Assembly (NCBI RefSeq): GCF_900107265.1
Contig: NZ_FNPJ01000005.1
Location: forward strand, 21,924 to 85,923
From: Nitrosomonas sp. Nm33
GTDB lineage: Bacteria; Pseudomonadota; Gammaproteobacteria; Burkholderiales; Nitrosomonadaceae
Length of the DNA: 64,000 nt
Direction of reading: 5' to 3'
The stretch's first letter is position 1; every line of letters starts with the position of its first letter. The translations under genes were made by a program, and so were the position numbers. Below, piece after piece: positions 29,841 through 39,788 of this stretch. The notes beneath the pieces were generated by a model. That model ran no database searches. It was not told the origin of the DNA and saw only the letters and a list, made by a program, of their open reading frames with translations.

Positions 29841-30671
29841 ATGAGAAACACAGGCGCACTAGGAATGATCGTGGTTTCGCTATTATTAGGCATTGCTGCG
29901 GTAGTAGTGGCGGGGAAATGGCTCAACGAGCGCGCCAATTTGCAAGCATCCACAATCGTTGTGGCTGCCCACGATATCAACGTTGGAACGCGGCTTACTC
30001 CCGACTTGCTGAAAACGATCGACTGGCCAAGCGGCAGCATCCCATCTGGTTCATTCAATGATATCAAATTGCTCGATAGTCGCGTCGTCAAGATCAATCT
30101 ATATCGAGGTGAACCGTTACTTGAAGGCAAACTCGCGCCAGAAGGCACTGCCGGTGGATTATCAGGTGTCATTGCCGATGGCAAACGCGCCATCACCGTG
30201 CGGGTAAACGATGTAGTAGGCGTGGCTGGATTTGCGCTGCCTGGTAGTCAGGTAGATATTCTGGTCAATATTAAGGATCATCAGAATCCCATTTCCAAGA
30301 TCGTGCTGGAGCAGATTCTGGTATTGGCTGTGGAACAGGATCTCGGCCGTGATGAAATCAAACCTAAAGTAGTCAATGCCGTCACACTTGAAGTGACGCC
30401 GGAGCAAGCAGAAAAACTCGACCTGGCACGCAGTGTCGGCACGTTATCGCTGGTCCTGCGTAATCAGATTGACAGAGGTCTCGGTGCGACCGATGGCGTA
30501 CGCACGGAAGAATTACTCGGAACAAAAGTCGCAACCACTAATACTAATCCTGAAGCCAAGGAAAACGTCGTTTACAAACCTGTTGACACACCCATGCCAT
30601 TGGTCGAAATCATCCGGGGACTTCAGGTGGAATCCATCAGGGACTTCAAAAAGCCAGCGCACAATAAATAA
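29841..30671 (+). CDS. cpaB: Flp pilus assembly protein CpaB
   Basis: CpaB (RcpC) is a periplasmic SAF-domain protein of the Tad secretion channel. The 276 residues begin with one membrane helix (MIVVSLLLGIAAVVVAGKWL). A SAF domain follows (VVAAHDINVGTRLTPDLLK to about residue 110) and then the RcpC/CpaB domain (ITVRVNDVVGVAGFALPGSQ). The secretin gene follows after 25 bases, with the usual gene order. No anomalies were seen. Confidence 0.93.
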   Translation: MRNTGALGMIVVSLLLGIAAVVVAGKWLNERANLQASTIVVAAHDINVGTRLTPDLLKTIDWPSGSIPSGSFNDIKLLDSRVVKINLYRGEPLLEGKLAPEGTAGGLSGVIADGKRAITVRVNDVVGVAGFALPGSQVDILVNIKDHQNPISKIVLEQILVLAVEQDLGRDEIKPKVVNAVTLEVTPEQAEKLDLARSVGTLSLVLRNQIDRGLGATDGVRTEELLGTKVATTNTNPEAKENVVYKPVDTPMPLVEIIRGLQVESIRDFKKPAHNK

Positions 30672-30696
30672 AAACAAATAAAAAAAGGCAAATTCA

Positions 30697-32355
30697 ATGA
30701 AATTGCACCGACAATCTGATTTCACCACGATCTTACTCTGGATGGTCATATTGTGGACAATCAGTATTGCAACAGCGCTAGCGCAAAATGTTACGTCCAT
30801 TCCAGCCGATCTTAAAGTAGTCGATATGCAAAAAGCAGCATCCAGCATGGATGTGACGCTGGGTAAATCTACCATACTTAGATTGCCCTCACCGGTTTCA
30901 CGCATATCAATCGGCAACCCTAACGTGATCGACATCAAAATGCTCAATCAGAGCGAGGTGTATATTCTAGGCAAGATGATCGGCACCACCAATATCATTT
31001 TATGGACACGCGCTGGCCAGACTAAAGTGGTCGATGTCACCGTTCTCATGGATGCCGCTGCACTGCAAGCCAAATTGCAGGAAATCATGCCGGAAGAGAA
31101 AGAGATCAAAGTTATGGCTGCAGGTGACTCACTGGTACTTTCCGGCACGGTGTCTGACACTACCAAGGTCGACCGCGCAGTTACGCTGGCTGACGCCTAT
31201 CTCCGTACCTCTGTGCTGGGTATGATGATGGGTATGCAAAGCTCTGGATATGGGGTAGCAGTGGAGAAGGAATCCAAGGCTAAGGATGGAACCGAGCAAA
31301 CAAGTTTGACTGGTCAGATGGGGCAAATGCAGGGAATGCAGGGAATGCAGGGAATGCAGATTTTACGGCAAGGCATGCAGACTGATGAAAATTCTGCCGG
31401 TGCTGGCGCTGGTTTGGGCAGTATCAAAATCGTCAATTTGCTGCGTGTGCGCGATAACCAGCAAGTTATGCTGGAAGTCAAAGTAGCCGAGGTCAACCGG
31501 ACCATCGCGGAAAAACTCGGTTTTGATTTTGCCCGGGCAGCCAAAAAAGCTGGTAGCGCCTGGACACAGGTCATGGCAGGAGTGATTGGTGGCGGTGCTG
31601 CTAATCTGCTGACGGCGAAAAATTTGAATGCCAATATCAACTTAGGTTTGCCCAGGGTTACGAATGCCACTTTCGAGGAAGCGACTGCTTTCCTCATAGA
31701 TGCCGAGAAAAGAGACAAGCTGGTCAAAATCCTGGCTGAGCCCAATATCGTCTCGATCAGTGGGCAGGAGGCGAGCTTCCTCGTTGGCGGTGAAATCCTG
31801 ATCCCTATTCCCAGCGCTAATCAGGTAAGATTGCTGCCCAAAGAATTCGGTATAGGCGTCCGTTTCACGCCCACGGTACTCGAAGAAGGCCGTATCCACC
31901 TAAGGGTAAGCCCGGAGGTATCGGAGCTGGTGGAGATTACCAATGTGGCCTCTACCGGATTGGGTCAGGTTCTGGCAGTGCCCACCTTTACTACTCGGCG
32001 CGTTTCGACTACGGTTCAACTCAGCGATGGCCAATCACTCGTTATCGGCGGATTACTCCAGGATAATTTCAAAGAACAAGTCAAGCGCTTCCCGGTACTT
32101 GGCGAAGTACCCATATTAGGCACACTATTCCGCAGCAGTGATTTTCAGGCAGATAAAACAGAACTCATGATCGTAGTGACACCGCGCCTGGTAAAACCAC
32201 TCGAGCCAGATTACCCCTTGCCAACCGATGCATTCATTACGCCTGAGCGTGGTGAGTTCCTGATTCATGGCAAAATGGAAAGCGCATCCGAACCAGCACA
32301 ACCTGCCAGGATAGGTTTTCCGCAGATCGAGCATGGTGGCTTCCAAATGAAATAA
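30697..32355 (+). CDS. cpaC: Flp pilus secretin CpaC/RcpA
   Basis: The outer-membrane secretin through which the Flp pilus emerges, 552 residues. A signal peptide ends near ALAQN. An N-terminal pilus-assembly domain (LGKSTILRLPSPVSRISIGN) and a BON-type domain (VDVTVLMDAAALQAKLQEI) lie before a linker, and the secretin core (about 240-505) contains VPVLGEVPILGTLFRS-type sequence (FPVLGEVPILGTLFRSSDF). The linker has a Gly-Met-Gln repeat (about residues 207-225) encoded by a 9-bp tandem repeat. Such a variable linker is unusual and may alter length among strains. Confidence 0.93.
   Translation: MKLHRQSDFTTILLWMVILWTISIATALAQNVTSIPADLKVVDMQKAASSMDVTLGKSTILRLPSPVSRISIGNPNVIDIKMLNQSEVYILGKMIGTTNIILWTRAGQTKVVDVTVLMDAAALQAKLQEIMPEEKEIKVMAAGDSLVLSGTVSDTTKVDRAVTLADAYLRTSVLGMMMGMQSSGYGVAVEKESKAKDGTEQTSLTGQMGQMQGMQGMQGMQILRQGMQTDENSAGAGAGLGSIKIVNLLRVRDNQQVMLEVKVAEVNRTIAEKLGFDFARAAKKAGSAWTQVMAGVIGGGAANLLTAKNLNANINLGLPRVTNATFEEATAFLIDAEKRDKLVKILAEPNIVSISGQEASFLVGGEILIPIPSANQVRLLPKEFGIGVRFTPTVLEEGRIHLRVSPEVSELVEITNVASTGLGQVLAVPTFTTRRVSTTVQLSDGQSLVIGGLLQDNFKEQVKRFPVLGEVPILGTLFRSSDFQADKTELMIVVTPRLVKPLEPDYPLPTDAFITPERGEFLIHGKMESASEPAQPARIGFPQIEHGGFQMK
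31322..31361 (+). repeat. 9-bp tandem repeat in the secretin gene
   Basis: Units of the type atgcaggga occur about four times in a row, encoding GMQ repeats. Addition or loss of units keeps the frame. Confidence 0.85.
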
Positions 32356-32368
32356 GGAGAAGAATGAC

Positions 32369-32710
32369 ATGAAAACAATCACATCCTCAAATATTTCAGG
32401 CCCACTCTTAGTCCTATTGCTGGCCATTGTTGCCCTGGCAGCAGGGTGCGTGCCTATCTCTCCACGACTGGATGCACGATTTGGTGAGGCTGTCAGCATT
32501 GCCAAGGCTCAGCAAACCATCAACCCGCAAGCCTCACTCAATACAGAACCCGTCAAGGGTATCAATGGCCAGGCCGGCGATGCCATTTTTGATAATTACC
32601 GGAATTCATTCAGACACCCAGCAGCACCACTGAGAAGCTTGGTAAATGTTGGAACCACTGGTGGAAGTGGCGGAGGGGTTGGTAGTGGTCAGGGTAGTAG
32701 TGGTAATTAA
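32369..32710 (+). CDS. pilus-locus lipoprotein of unknown function
   Basis: A 113-residue predicted lipoprotein: hydrophobic leader with lipobox LAAGC (Cys26), then FGEAVSIAKAQQTINPQASL ... GDAIFDNYRNSFRHP and a Gly/Ser tail. Its place between secretin and TadE is that of the CpaD-type component of Tad loci. The sequence is much shorter than CpaD, so I call it only a locus-associated lipoprotein. It overlaps no neighbour and follows cpaC by 13 bases with an AAGGAGAAG ribosome-binding site. Confidence 0.75.
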   Translation: MKTITSSNISGPLLVLLLAIVALAAGCVPISPRLDARFGEAVSIAKAQQTINPQASLNTEPVKGINGQAGDAIFDNYRNSFRHPAAPLRSLVNVGTTGGSGGGVGSGQGSSGN

Positions 32711-32734
32711 GGGCAGCATCGTTAATCGTCAATG

Positions 32735-32962
32735 AACATATATCACCAAGATAGAAATACTATGCTGCTGATTACTAGAAAGATAGCGCCTGACGGCGTG
32801 GCTTATACAGGCTGTTATCGCAGTTACAATTTGCTCGATGTGAACCATTTTTATCATGAACAAGTTAACCACCCCACACTATTTGCACAGGGTAAGAATC
32901 ACATCAACGGCATCGAAAACTTTTGGAATCAGGCTAGGCGAGTGCTTCCTGACGGATTGTGA
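32735..32962 (+). pseudogene. IS1595-type (ISXO2-like) transposase fragment
   Basis: The frame encodes YTGCYRSYNLLDVNHFYHEQ ... FAQGKNHINGIENFWNQARR, matching the end of the ISXO2-like transposase domain (the W/Y-RSY and NHINGIExFW motifs). The N-terminal zinc ribbon and first catalytic Asp are missing, and the frame ends where the tadE gene starts. It is an inactive insertion inside the pilus operon. Confidence 0.7.
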
Positions 32963-32967
32963 AGATT

Positions 32968-33402
32968 ATGAAAAGAATAAGTATGCAGAAAGGGGGTGTC
33001 GCGGTTGAATTTGCCATTATTCTACCAACATTTTTACTTTTATTATTCGGCATTATCGAATTTAGCTTAATCCTATATGATCAAGCAATAATCACCAACG
33101 CCAGTCGGGAAGCTGCGCGATCTGCAATTGCTTTTAAAACCCCAAAATTAACAGCCCAACAAGTTCAACAGATAGCCATAAACCGTTCTAATAATCTGGT
33201 ATCTTTTGGAGTGGGAACGAAAACACCAAACGTAATAATTTCCCCTTCAATTATACCGCAAACCGCGGGAGCTTCCATACAGGTCACTGTTCAATACAAC
33301 TATACTTTCCTTGTATTTGGTAATCTATTATCGCTCGTATCTGGCGGATCAATCTCAAATCCACTTACATTATCTGCCACAACCGTGATGAACAATGAAT
33401 AA
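32968..33402 (+). CDS. tadE: pilus pseudopilin TadE
   Basis: A 144-residue TadE-family pseudopilin. The N-terminal segment (KGGVAVEFAIILPTFLLLLFG) has the Glu-containing processing region and one membrane helix. The rest is an extracytoplasmic domain. ATG at 32968 is chosen; a GTG nine bases earlier (32959) is possible. The start lies directly at the end of an IS1595 remnant, so its ribosome-binding region may come from that element. TadG follows after 16 bases. Confidence 0.88.
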   Translation: MKRISMQKGGVAVEFAIILPTFLLLLFGIIEFSLILYDQAIITNASREAARSAIAFKTPKLTAQQVQQIAINRSNNLVSFGVGTKTPNVIISPSIIPQTAGASIQVTVQYNYTFLVFGNLLSLVSGGSISNPLTLSATTVMNNE

Positions 33403-33418
33403 TATGTAACGGAAGATT

Positions 33419-34657
33419 ATGTGCGATCAAATCCATAGTGAAAAAAAGAACTATTGTAGAAATCCAATGTTCAATCATTCACTTGATTCACAACGCGGTG
33501 TAATCGCTCTCATAACAGCCATTTCGCTTGTTACGCTACTTTCTTTTGCCTCATTAGCTATTGATCTTGGCTATGCTTATGTCGTTCGCAATGAGATTCA
33601 GAATGCCGCAGATACGGCGGCCTTGAATGGAGCAAGATTCTTGTATCCAATGGTTGGAGGATCTAATAAAACACCCAACTGGCCTACAGCAGAAAGAGAA
33701 GCATTGAATGCTATTCGCTTGAACAAGGTTTCTAACTCATTCTTATCGACAGGGAATGTTACAACCGGATACTGGGATATAACGGGTAATATACCCGATA
33801 TTCAAGCCATAAATGGTGTCAATAGCCTGGCAGCAGTCAAGGTAGTCATTAATAAAAATAATAATGGTGGTCCAATAAGTACATTCTTTGCGAAGGTTTT
33901 GGGTGTTAACTTCATTGATGTGAGTGCAACAGCTGTCGCGGTAGTCGCAAGCCCTGGTCGTCTGGAAAACAACAATTTATTCCCGATTGCAATTTCTAAA
34001 TGTATGTTTGATAGTTTTTGGGATTCACAAAATAATGCACCAAAAGTAATAAATGATCCAAATGTACAGAAAGATAATGATCTAAAAAATATATCACCAA
34101 ATTTGACTCAATATATGTTTCAAATCAAAGAGAAGCCTGATAAGAATGATCCCTGTGCCCAAGCCACAATAGGTGAGCTTTCCCCAACAGGGCAATGGAG
34201 TTCATTAACATTGGGTACCAATAACGTGTCTGATATAAGGAATTTAATTGACTATAGTCGCGGAGTAAAAACACCACCGGAAAATTATGGAGGAAATAGT
34301 TTGGGTGTAGGTGACAATATCTGGATCGAGCCTGGCACTAAAACCACCCTCTATTCAAACGTTAACGACTGCAGCGACAATATTGATGGATCAGGCGATA
34401 ATACTTGCGCTTATACGGTTGTGCCAATCGTAACGAATGTTGTTAAGCATGCTCAAAATCCGATCATTGGGTTTGCCTGCTTGAATATCATTAAGGCTGT
34501 AGGGGACTCTACTAAAGCTACTACAGCAAGAGTAGTCGCGAAAGATGACCCTATTACCAATGGAAAATGTAAAGTATCCGGGACTGGTGGAGGAGCAGTG
34601 AATACAGGTGTTACGCTACCGCCTAAATTAGTGAACTACTCTGGGAATACTTACTAA
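33419..34657 (+). CDS. tadG: TadG-like pilus protein
   Basis: A 412-residue protein with the TadG-like N-terminal domain: QRGVIALITAISLVTLLSFA, one membrane helix, then YVVRNEIQNAADTAALNGAR. This region is shared by TadE/TadF/TadG minor components. The C-terminal part is extracytoplasmic and Asn/Gly-rich. I see no clear MIDAS motif of a von Willebrand A domain, which many TadG proteins have. The ATG at 33419 gives about 27 residues before the domain; an internal ATG at residue 17 (MFNHSL) is an alternative start. Confidence 0.8.
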   Translation: MCDQIHSEKKNYCRNPMFNHSLDSQRGVIALITAISLVTLLSFASLAIDLGYAYVVRNEIQNAADTAALNGARFLYPMVGGSNKTPNWPTAEREALNAIRLNKVSNSFLSTGNVTTGYWDITGNIPDIQAINGVNSLAAVKVVINKNNNGGPISTFFAKVLGVNFIDVSATAVAVVASPGRLENNNLFPIAISKCMFDSFWDSQNNAPKVINDPNVQKDNDLKNISPNLTQYMFQIKEKPDKNDPCAQATIGELSPTGQWSSLTLGTNNVSDIRNLIDYSRGVKTPPENYGGNSLGVGDNIWIEPGTKTTLYSNVNDCSDNIDGSGDNTCAYTVVPIVTNVVKHAQNPIIGFACLNIIKAVGDSTKATTARVVAKDDPITNGKCKVSGTGGGAVNTGVTLPPKLVNYSGNTY

Positions 34658-34921
34658 AAAAGATCTGTAGTAGATCAGTCTAAATAAATAAGGTAACTGA
34701 GGAGTAGTTACCATTTTTAGTCTGAAACCAAGGGTGGCATTGTATTTCGGCGGGTTATCAAATAATTTTCAAATAAGAAATCTAAGTTCACCGACCTTCG
34801 ACAAATACAGTCGAACAGGATAACTTTACAAACAATAAGAACAGCAAAGTAAAGCTAATAAAATATCTGGCGATTTGGAAATGAACAAAATATCTATACC
34901 CGTGAACCGAGGAACTAACAA

Positions 34922-36088
34922 TTGAAAATCGCAATCATTGCACATGATCAGCAATGTCTGAGTGATATCCAGAAATATCTTGCAGACTCTAATATATTGC
35001 ATTCCTTGATAGTGATAACAGGCGGCGTACAGCAGATTCCGGCGTTTATTGAGCAGGAGCATCCAGACTTACTGATACTGGAAGGCATACAGCTTGATCC
35101 AGCGGAGCAGCAGCTATTGAGTCTGGTCACCTCCCGTTTTCCTGAGGTGGGTGTCATTATGGTATGTCCGCTACAGACACAGGAATTTCTGCTTGAAGCT
35201 ATGCGTGTAGGTGTGCGTGAAATCGTCACCACTCCTGTCAGTCAGGATATGCTGATCGATGTAATCGAGCGTTTCCGGCAAAGAATGACGCTTGCCAAAG
35301 CACCTTTGCAGGATGAGAAAGTACTGGCATTCATCCCCTGCAAAGGGGGAAGTGGTGCAACTTTCCTGGCCAGCAATATCGCCTATACCCTGGCATCACT
35401 GGAAAATAAGCGAGTTATATTATTTGATTTCGATTTGCAGTTTGGTGATGCCCATCTATTCATACACCATAATAGTTCGCCTCTAACTTCCATTGCCGAT
35501 TTGACGCAACAAATCCAGCGGCTCGATGGCTCATTTCTATCTTCCAGTTCGATTCACGTGCTACCTAATTTCGATGTGCTACCCGCGCCGGATGAACCCT
35601 ATAAGGCAGCAGAAATAAAGCATGAACATGTTAAATTGCTGATACAAGTAGCGAGAAAACACTATGATTTTGTTATTCTGGATATCGGAGGTTCGTTTGA
35701 TGCCATTTCAATCCAGTGTCTGGATCAGGCTGACTTGATCTTTCCCATATTCCAGCAGCCACTCCCATTCATTCGGAATACAAAGCATGTTATCAATACC
35801 CTCATCAACTCATTAGGATATACCTCTAACAAAATCCGCTTGATCGTAAATCGCTTTGATAAAAAAGATGACATTTCACTTGCCGATATAACGAGGACTT
35901 TACAATTGGAAATATTCAAGGCAATTCCTAACGACTATAGCATTGTCGTTGAATCAGTCAACCAGGGCATACCCGTTGTTAAGCTGGCACGACGTAGTCC
36001 AGTCGCAAAATCATTGCAGGAAATCGCACAAGAGCTTGCTCGAAGGAATGTTCAAAGCGGGTTACTCAGAAAGTTATTTTCTTTTTAG
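34922..36088 (+). CDS. cpaE: Tad localisation ATPase CpaE/TadZ
   Basis: A 388-residue MinD/ParA-like protein that positions the Tad machine. An N-terminal receiver-like domain (about 1-125; LLILEG at the phospho-acceptor position, Asp absent) precedes the ATPase domain. The deviant Walker A is CKGGSGATFLAS (about 140-151) and the second motif is FDFDLQFGD. The deviant Walker A keeps Gly-Gly-Ser-Gly but has Ala-Thr-Phe where GKST is usual, as in other TadZ proteins. The start is TTG with a GAGGAA ribosome-binding site. cpaF follows after 57 bases. Confidence 0.88.
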   Translation: MKIAIIAHDQQCLSDIQKYLADSNILHSLIVITGGVQQIPAFIEQEHPDLLILEGIQLDPAEQQLLSLVTSRFPEVGVIMVCPLQTQEFLLEAMRVGVREIVTTPVSQDMLIDVIERFRQRMTLAKAPLQDEKVLAFIPCKGGSGATFLASNIAYTLASLENKRVILFDFDLQFGDAHLFIHHNSSPLTSIADLTQQIQRLDGSFLSSSSIHVLPNFDVLPAPDEPYKAAEIKHEHVKLLIQVARKHYDFVILDIGGSFDAISIQCLDQADLIFPIFQQPLPFIRNTKHVINTLINSLGYTSNKIRLIVNRFDKKDDISLADITRTLQLEIFKAIPNDYSIVVESVNQGIPVVKLARRSPVAKSLQEIAQELARRNVQSGLLRKLFSF

Positions 36089-36145
36089 AACAGATGCAAC
36101 CTATCCCATGAAAAATCATTTATTAATTTTTAGGGAACATTCATC

Positions 36146-37525
36146 ATGTCAATACTACGAGAGCGCCTTCAAAGTATAGGCACAACCAGTAATACAGCAT
36201 TCAGCCTGCCAGCTACTACAGCAGCGAGTAACCATGCAGCTTTACAGGATCATGTCGAATACCATGAATTAAAATCCCGCATCCATGAAGAACTGCTTGA
36301 CCGGATGGATTTAATTGTCATGGAAAATATGCCGCAGGAACACTTGTTAGCAGAAATCAAGAACCTGGTAGAACGATTATTGATTGAAGAACGAACCCCG
36401 ATCAATGACGTCGAGCGACAGCGTATCATTCAGGATATTCAGAACGAAATACTCGGATTAGGCCCACTCGAGCCGTTGCTGGCAGATCCCACCATTTCCG
36501 ATATTCTGGTCAATACACACCGTCAAATTTATGTGGAAAGACGGGGAAAACTGGAGCTCACCGATATTCATTTTGCCAATGAAAGTCACTTGAGAAAAAT
36601 AATCGACCGCATCGTTTCCCGGGTTGGACGTCGCGTAGATGAGTCGAGTCCGATGGTCGATGCGCGGCTGCCAGATGGTTCGCGTGTCAACGCAATTATT
36701 CCCCCACTCGCTCTCGATGGTTCATTACTCTCTATCCGGCGTTTTGCCGTTATTCCGCTTAAAATAGATGATCTGATACGCCATAAATCGATGACACCTG
36801 AAATAGGTGAAATTATCAGCGGATTGGTTAAGGCAAAATGCAGTATCCTGATTTCTGGCGGTACAGGCAGTGGTAAAACGACATTGCTCAATATCATGTC
36901 CAGCTTTATCCCTCCCTCCGAACGAATCATCACAATCGAAGATGCAGCCGAATTACAATTACAACAACCGCATGTAGTTCGACTGGAAACGCGCCCACCC
37001 AACATAGAAGGCAAAGGTGAAATCTCCCAGCGTTCACTGGTGCGGAATAGTCTGCGAATGCGCCCTGACCGGATCATCATCGGTGAAGTACGAGGTGCGG
37101 AAGCATTCGATATGTTGCAAGCCATGAATACCGGTCATGAAGGTTCCATGGCTACAGTGCATGCCAACACGCCACGCGACGCGTTGAGTCGAGTCGAGAA
37201 TATGGTTGGAATGGCCGGACTCAATCTGTCTCCCAAGGCCATCCGTCAGCAAATTTATTCGGCGATTGTTGCGGTTATTCAAGTCTCCCGTCTGTCAGAT
37301 GGTAAACGTAAGATTCTGAGTATTCAGGAAATTACCGGTATGGAAGGCGATGTCATCACCATGCAGGAAATCTTCGTGTTCGAACAAACGGATATAGCAG
37401 CAAATGGAACCGTGCAGGGGTATTTCCGTGCGACCGGCATCCGCCCCCAGTTTGCTGAGCGCTTAAGAATATTTGGCATCTCCTTGCGAGACAATCTATT
37501 TGATCCTTCTCGACGATACGAATAA
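36146..37525 (+). CDS. cpaF: Flp pilus assembly ATPase CpaF/TadA
   Basis: The 459-residue hexameric secretion ATPase that powers pilus extension, and in Tad systems retraction too. It belongs to the VirB11/CpaF family. The Walker A motif [13 protein letters not shown] lies near residue 235. The Asp box/Walker B region ([20 protein letters not shown]) and the His box ([19 protein letters not shown]) are intact. N-terminal residues 1-90 form the coiled region typical of CpaF. tadB follows after 19 bases with AAGGAGGAA as ribosome-binding site. Confidence 0.95.
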   Translation: MSILRERLQSIGTTSNTAFSLPATTAASNHAALQDHVEYHELKSRIHEELLDRMDLIVMENMPQEHLLAEIKNLVERLLIEERTPINDVERQRIIQDIQNEILGLGPLEPLLADPTISDILVNTHRQIYVERRGKLELTDIHFANESHLRKIIDRIVSRVGRRVDESSPMVDARLPDGSRVNAIIPPLALDGSLLSIRRFAVIPLKIDDLIRHKSMTPEIGEIISGLVKAKCSILISGGTGSGKTTLLNIMSSFIPPSERIITIEDAAELQLQQPHVVRLETRPPNIEGKGEISQRSLVRNSLRMRPDRIIIGEVRGAEAFDMLQAMNTGHEGSMATVHANTPRDALSRVENMVGMAGLNLSPKAIRQQIYSAIVAVIQVSRLSDGKRKILSIQEITGMEGDVITMQEIFVFEQTDIAANGTVQGYFRATGIRPQFAERLRIFGISLRDNLFDPSRRYE

Positions 37526-37544
37526 GGAGGAATAAGTAATATTC

Positions 37545-38522
37545 ATGGATTCGCTTCTTTATTACCTGTTTATAGCATTTGCTTTTCTTGCAGTCGTGCT
37601 GCTACTGGAAGGAAGCTACTTCATTTGGCACCACCATCAGGGACCAAAGGCGAAGCGTATCAGAAAACGCCTTCATGAAGTCTCCATGAGTGGAATGGAT
37701 ACACCTGATACGCACCTGCTCAAGCAACGCTTATTGAGCAACTCCCCTCCGCTGCACAGACTGCTGCTGAGAATCCCACGTATCTCCAGCCTGGATCGAT
37801 TATTACTGCAATCCGGCATGCCACTAGTGGTCATCCAGTTCATAAGCCACAGTGCCATGACCAGCATAGGTGCCATGGCAGTTGCAACGATACTGGGCTT
37901 CTCATCCCCTGTCATTTTGCTGTGTGCAGTGGGAGGAGGTCTGATTCCCTATTTCTATGTACTTAGAGCAAAAAACAAGCGTTTAAAAATAATCGAGCAG
38001 CAGTTGCCAGAAATTATTGATCTCATGTCACGCACATTAAAAGCAGGTCATGCTTTTCCAGGCGCATTACAAATAGCTGGAACTGAAGGCCCTGAACCAG
38101 CTGCAAGCGAATTTCTCCATGTATTCGACGAAATCAATTTTGGTGTCCCTGCACAAAATGCACTCATGAGTCTCGCAACACGCATTCCAATCACCGATTT
38201 GCGATACTTCGTCATTGCGGTACTGATCCAGCGCGAAAGCGGCGGTAATCTGACAGAATTGCTGGAGAAAATCAGTGGATTAATCCGGGAGAGACTCACG
38301 CTGCATGCTAAAGTTCGCGTCCTATCGGCAGAGGGGCGGCTATCCGCCTGGATTCTTTCATCTCTTCCTTTCGCGATGGCATTATTACTTAGTATCATTA
38401 ATCCTGATTTCATAAGCGTATTGTGGAAAGATCCTATGGGATTAGTGATTATTGCTATTACTCTTGGAATGATGATTATGGGTATTTTCGTGATGTCACG
38501 CATCATCAAGATCCGGGTATAA
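37545..38522 (+). CDS. tadB: Tad inner-membrane platform protein TadB
   Basis: A 325-residue polytopic protein of the GspF/T2SSF family, one half of the Tad inner-membrane platform. One N-terminal helix, two central helices (about 90-140) and two at the C-terminus frame a cytoplasmic domain (LPEIIDLMSRTLKAGHAFPG ... FFVIAVLIQRESGGNL type). It is normally followed directly by tadC; here a 242-bp MITE separates the two. Confidence 0.93.
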   Translation: MDSLLYYLFIAFAFLAVVLLLEGSYFIWHHHQGPKAKRIRKRLHEVSMSGMDTPDTHLLKQRLLSNSPPLHRLLLRIPRISSLDRLLLQSGMPLVVIQFISHSAMTSIGAMAVATILGFSSPVILLCAVGGGLIPYFYVLRAKNKRLKIIEQQLPEIIDLMSRTLKAGHAFPGALQIAGTEGPEPAASEFLHVFDEINFGVPAQNALMSLATRIPITDLRYFVIAVLIQRESGGNLTELLEKISGLIRERLTLHAKVRVLSAEGRLSAWILSSLPFAMALLLSIINPDFISVLWKDPMGLVIIAITLGMMIMGIFVMSRIIKIRV

Positions 38523-38587
38523 ATTACGCCAGGTAAAGAAATAAAGCTGGATAAAAAATATACCATGAATCTATTTCTATCAGCATT

Positions 38588-38829
38588 AAACCTGGATTCC
38601 TCAGCTGATCGCTTATGCTGTTATTAACATTATGAATATTCTAACATTTTCTATAAATTTCATTCGTACCTTTCAGGCGTTTACGCTCCGGTGCGGATTG
38701 CACGATTTCGCAAGCACATGGCTGCGTTGCAACTTCCTGGAATGGAACGACCATTCCACGTCGTTGCGCCTTGCCCTGCACTTGCAAAACCGCACACTCC
38801 ATCCCGTCCAGCTGAGGAATCCAGGTTAA
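38588..38829 (-). repeat. MITE family 2, copy c (inverted), between tadB and tadC
   Basis: This is a complete copy with ends AAACCTGGATTCCTCAG and CTGAGGAATCCAGGTTA. It interrupts the tadB-tadC pair. The tadC ribosome-binding site (AAAGGTGAT) begins at its right edge. Confidence 0.88.
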
Positions 38830-38842
38830 AGGTGATCAAATT

Positions 38843-39775
38843 ATGATTTCTGCACAAACCATTTTTTTGATCGTGATTTTTATAGCAGTTGCTGGTATTG
38901 CTTATGGCGTGATGGCTGTATTTGCACGCCGTTCTACCCAAACCCGGCTGAAGCAAATTGCGGCGAAGGATAACGTGCTGAATGAACGCAAAAATGAAGC
39001 GTGGAAAGAAGGGATTCTAAAATTATCGAAGCCATTGGCTAAATTCTCAATACCCGATGAGGATTGGGAAAAATCTGCTTTCCGTGCCCGTTTTATGCAT
39101 GCCGGTTATCGATCAAACTCGGCGCCTACAATTTATTTTGCCATCAAGACACTACTGAGTTTGGCATTACCAGGACTCTTTTTACTTTCAGGGGGGATAA
39201 TTTGGCTGAATTTAGATGCAAATGGTGCCGTGCTGGTGCTGTTAATTTTGTTGGCAGTTGGCTATTACTTACCGAATGTCGTACTGGACCGCATCATCAA
39301 ATTGCGTCAGCGTGAGTTGTTCGATAGTTTTCCTGATGCGATTGACCTGATGACAATATGTGTCGAAGCAGGACTTGGCCTGGATGCAGCGCTAGCCAGA
39401 GTAGGAGAAGAAATCAAGCTCAGCAGCAAGGTATTGGCCGAGGAAATTTATCTGGTTGGGTTGGAATTACGTGCTGGCTTATCCAGGGAAAAAGCGCTAC
39501 GCCACCTTGCCTTGCGAACCGGGATCGAGGAGATCGAGGCATTGGTCGTCATGCTCATTCAGGCAGACCGTTTCGGAACGAGCACGGCAGATTCCTTACG
39601 CATATATTCCGATATGCTGCGCACTAAGCGCCGCTTGCGTGCGGAAGAAGCAGCCGCAAAAATTGCATTGAAACTGCTGTTTCCTCTCATTCTTTTCATC
39701 TTTCCTGCACTATTGGTCGTGTTATTAGGACCCGCTTTTATCAGTATCGCTCGCACTTTACTCCCTGGCCAATAA
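38843..39775 (+). CDS. tadC: Tad inner-membrane platform protein TadC
   Basis: A 310-residue partner of TadB, also GspF-like. The core motif FPDAIDLMTICVEAGLGLDA is clear, with paired helices before and after it and a hydrophobic C-terminus (LFPLILFIFPALLVVLLG). It follows a MITE by about 13 bases. Its transcript probably comes through or from the MITE. tadD follows after 13 bases with AAAGGAGG. Confidence 0.93.
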   Translation: MISAQTIFLIVIFIAVAGIAYGVMAVFARRSTQTRLKQIAAKDNVLNERKNEAWKEGILKLSKPLAKFSIPDEDWEKSAFRARFMHAGYRSNSAPTIYFAIKTLLSLALPGLFLLSGGIIWLNLDANGAVLVLLILLAVGYYLPNVVLDRIIKLRQRELFDSFPDAIDLMTICVEAGLGLDAALARVGEEIKLSSKVLAEEIYLVGLELRAGLSREKALRHLALRTGIEEIEALVVMLIQADRFGTSTADSLRIYSDMLRTKRRLRAEEAAAKIALKLLFPLILFIFPALLVVLLGPAFISIARTLLPGQ

Positions 39776-39788
39776 AGGAGGCTATATC

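Noticed and set aside
36586..37125. 179-codon minus-strand frame inside cpaF
   Set aside because: Antisense shadow of a clearly functional ATPase gene; no independent evidence.
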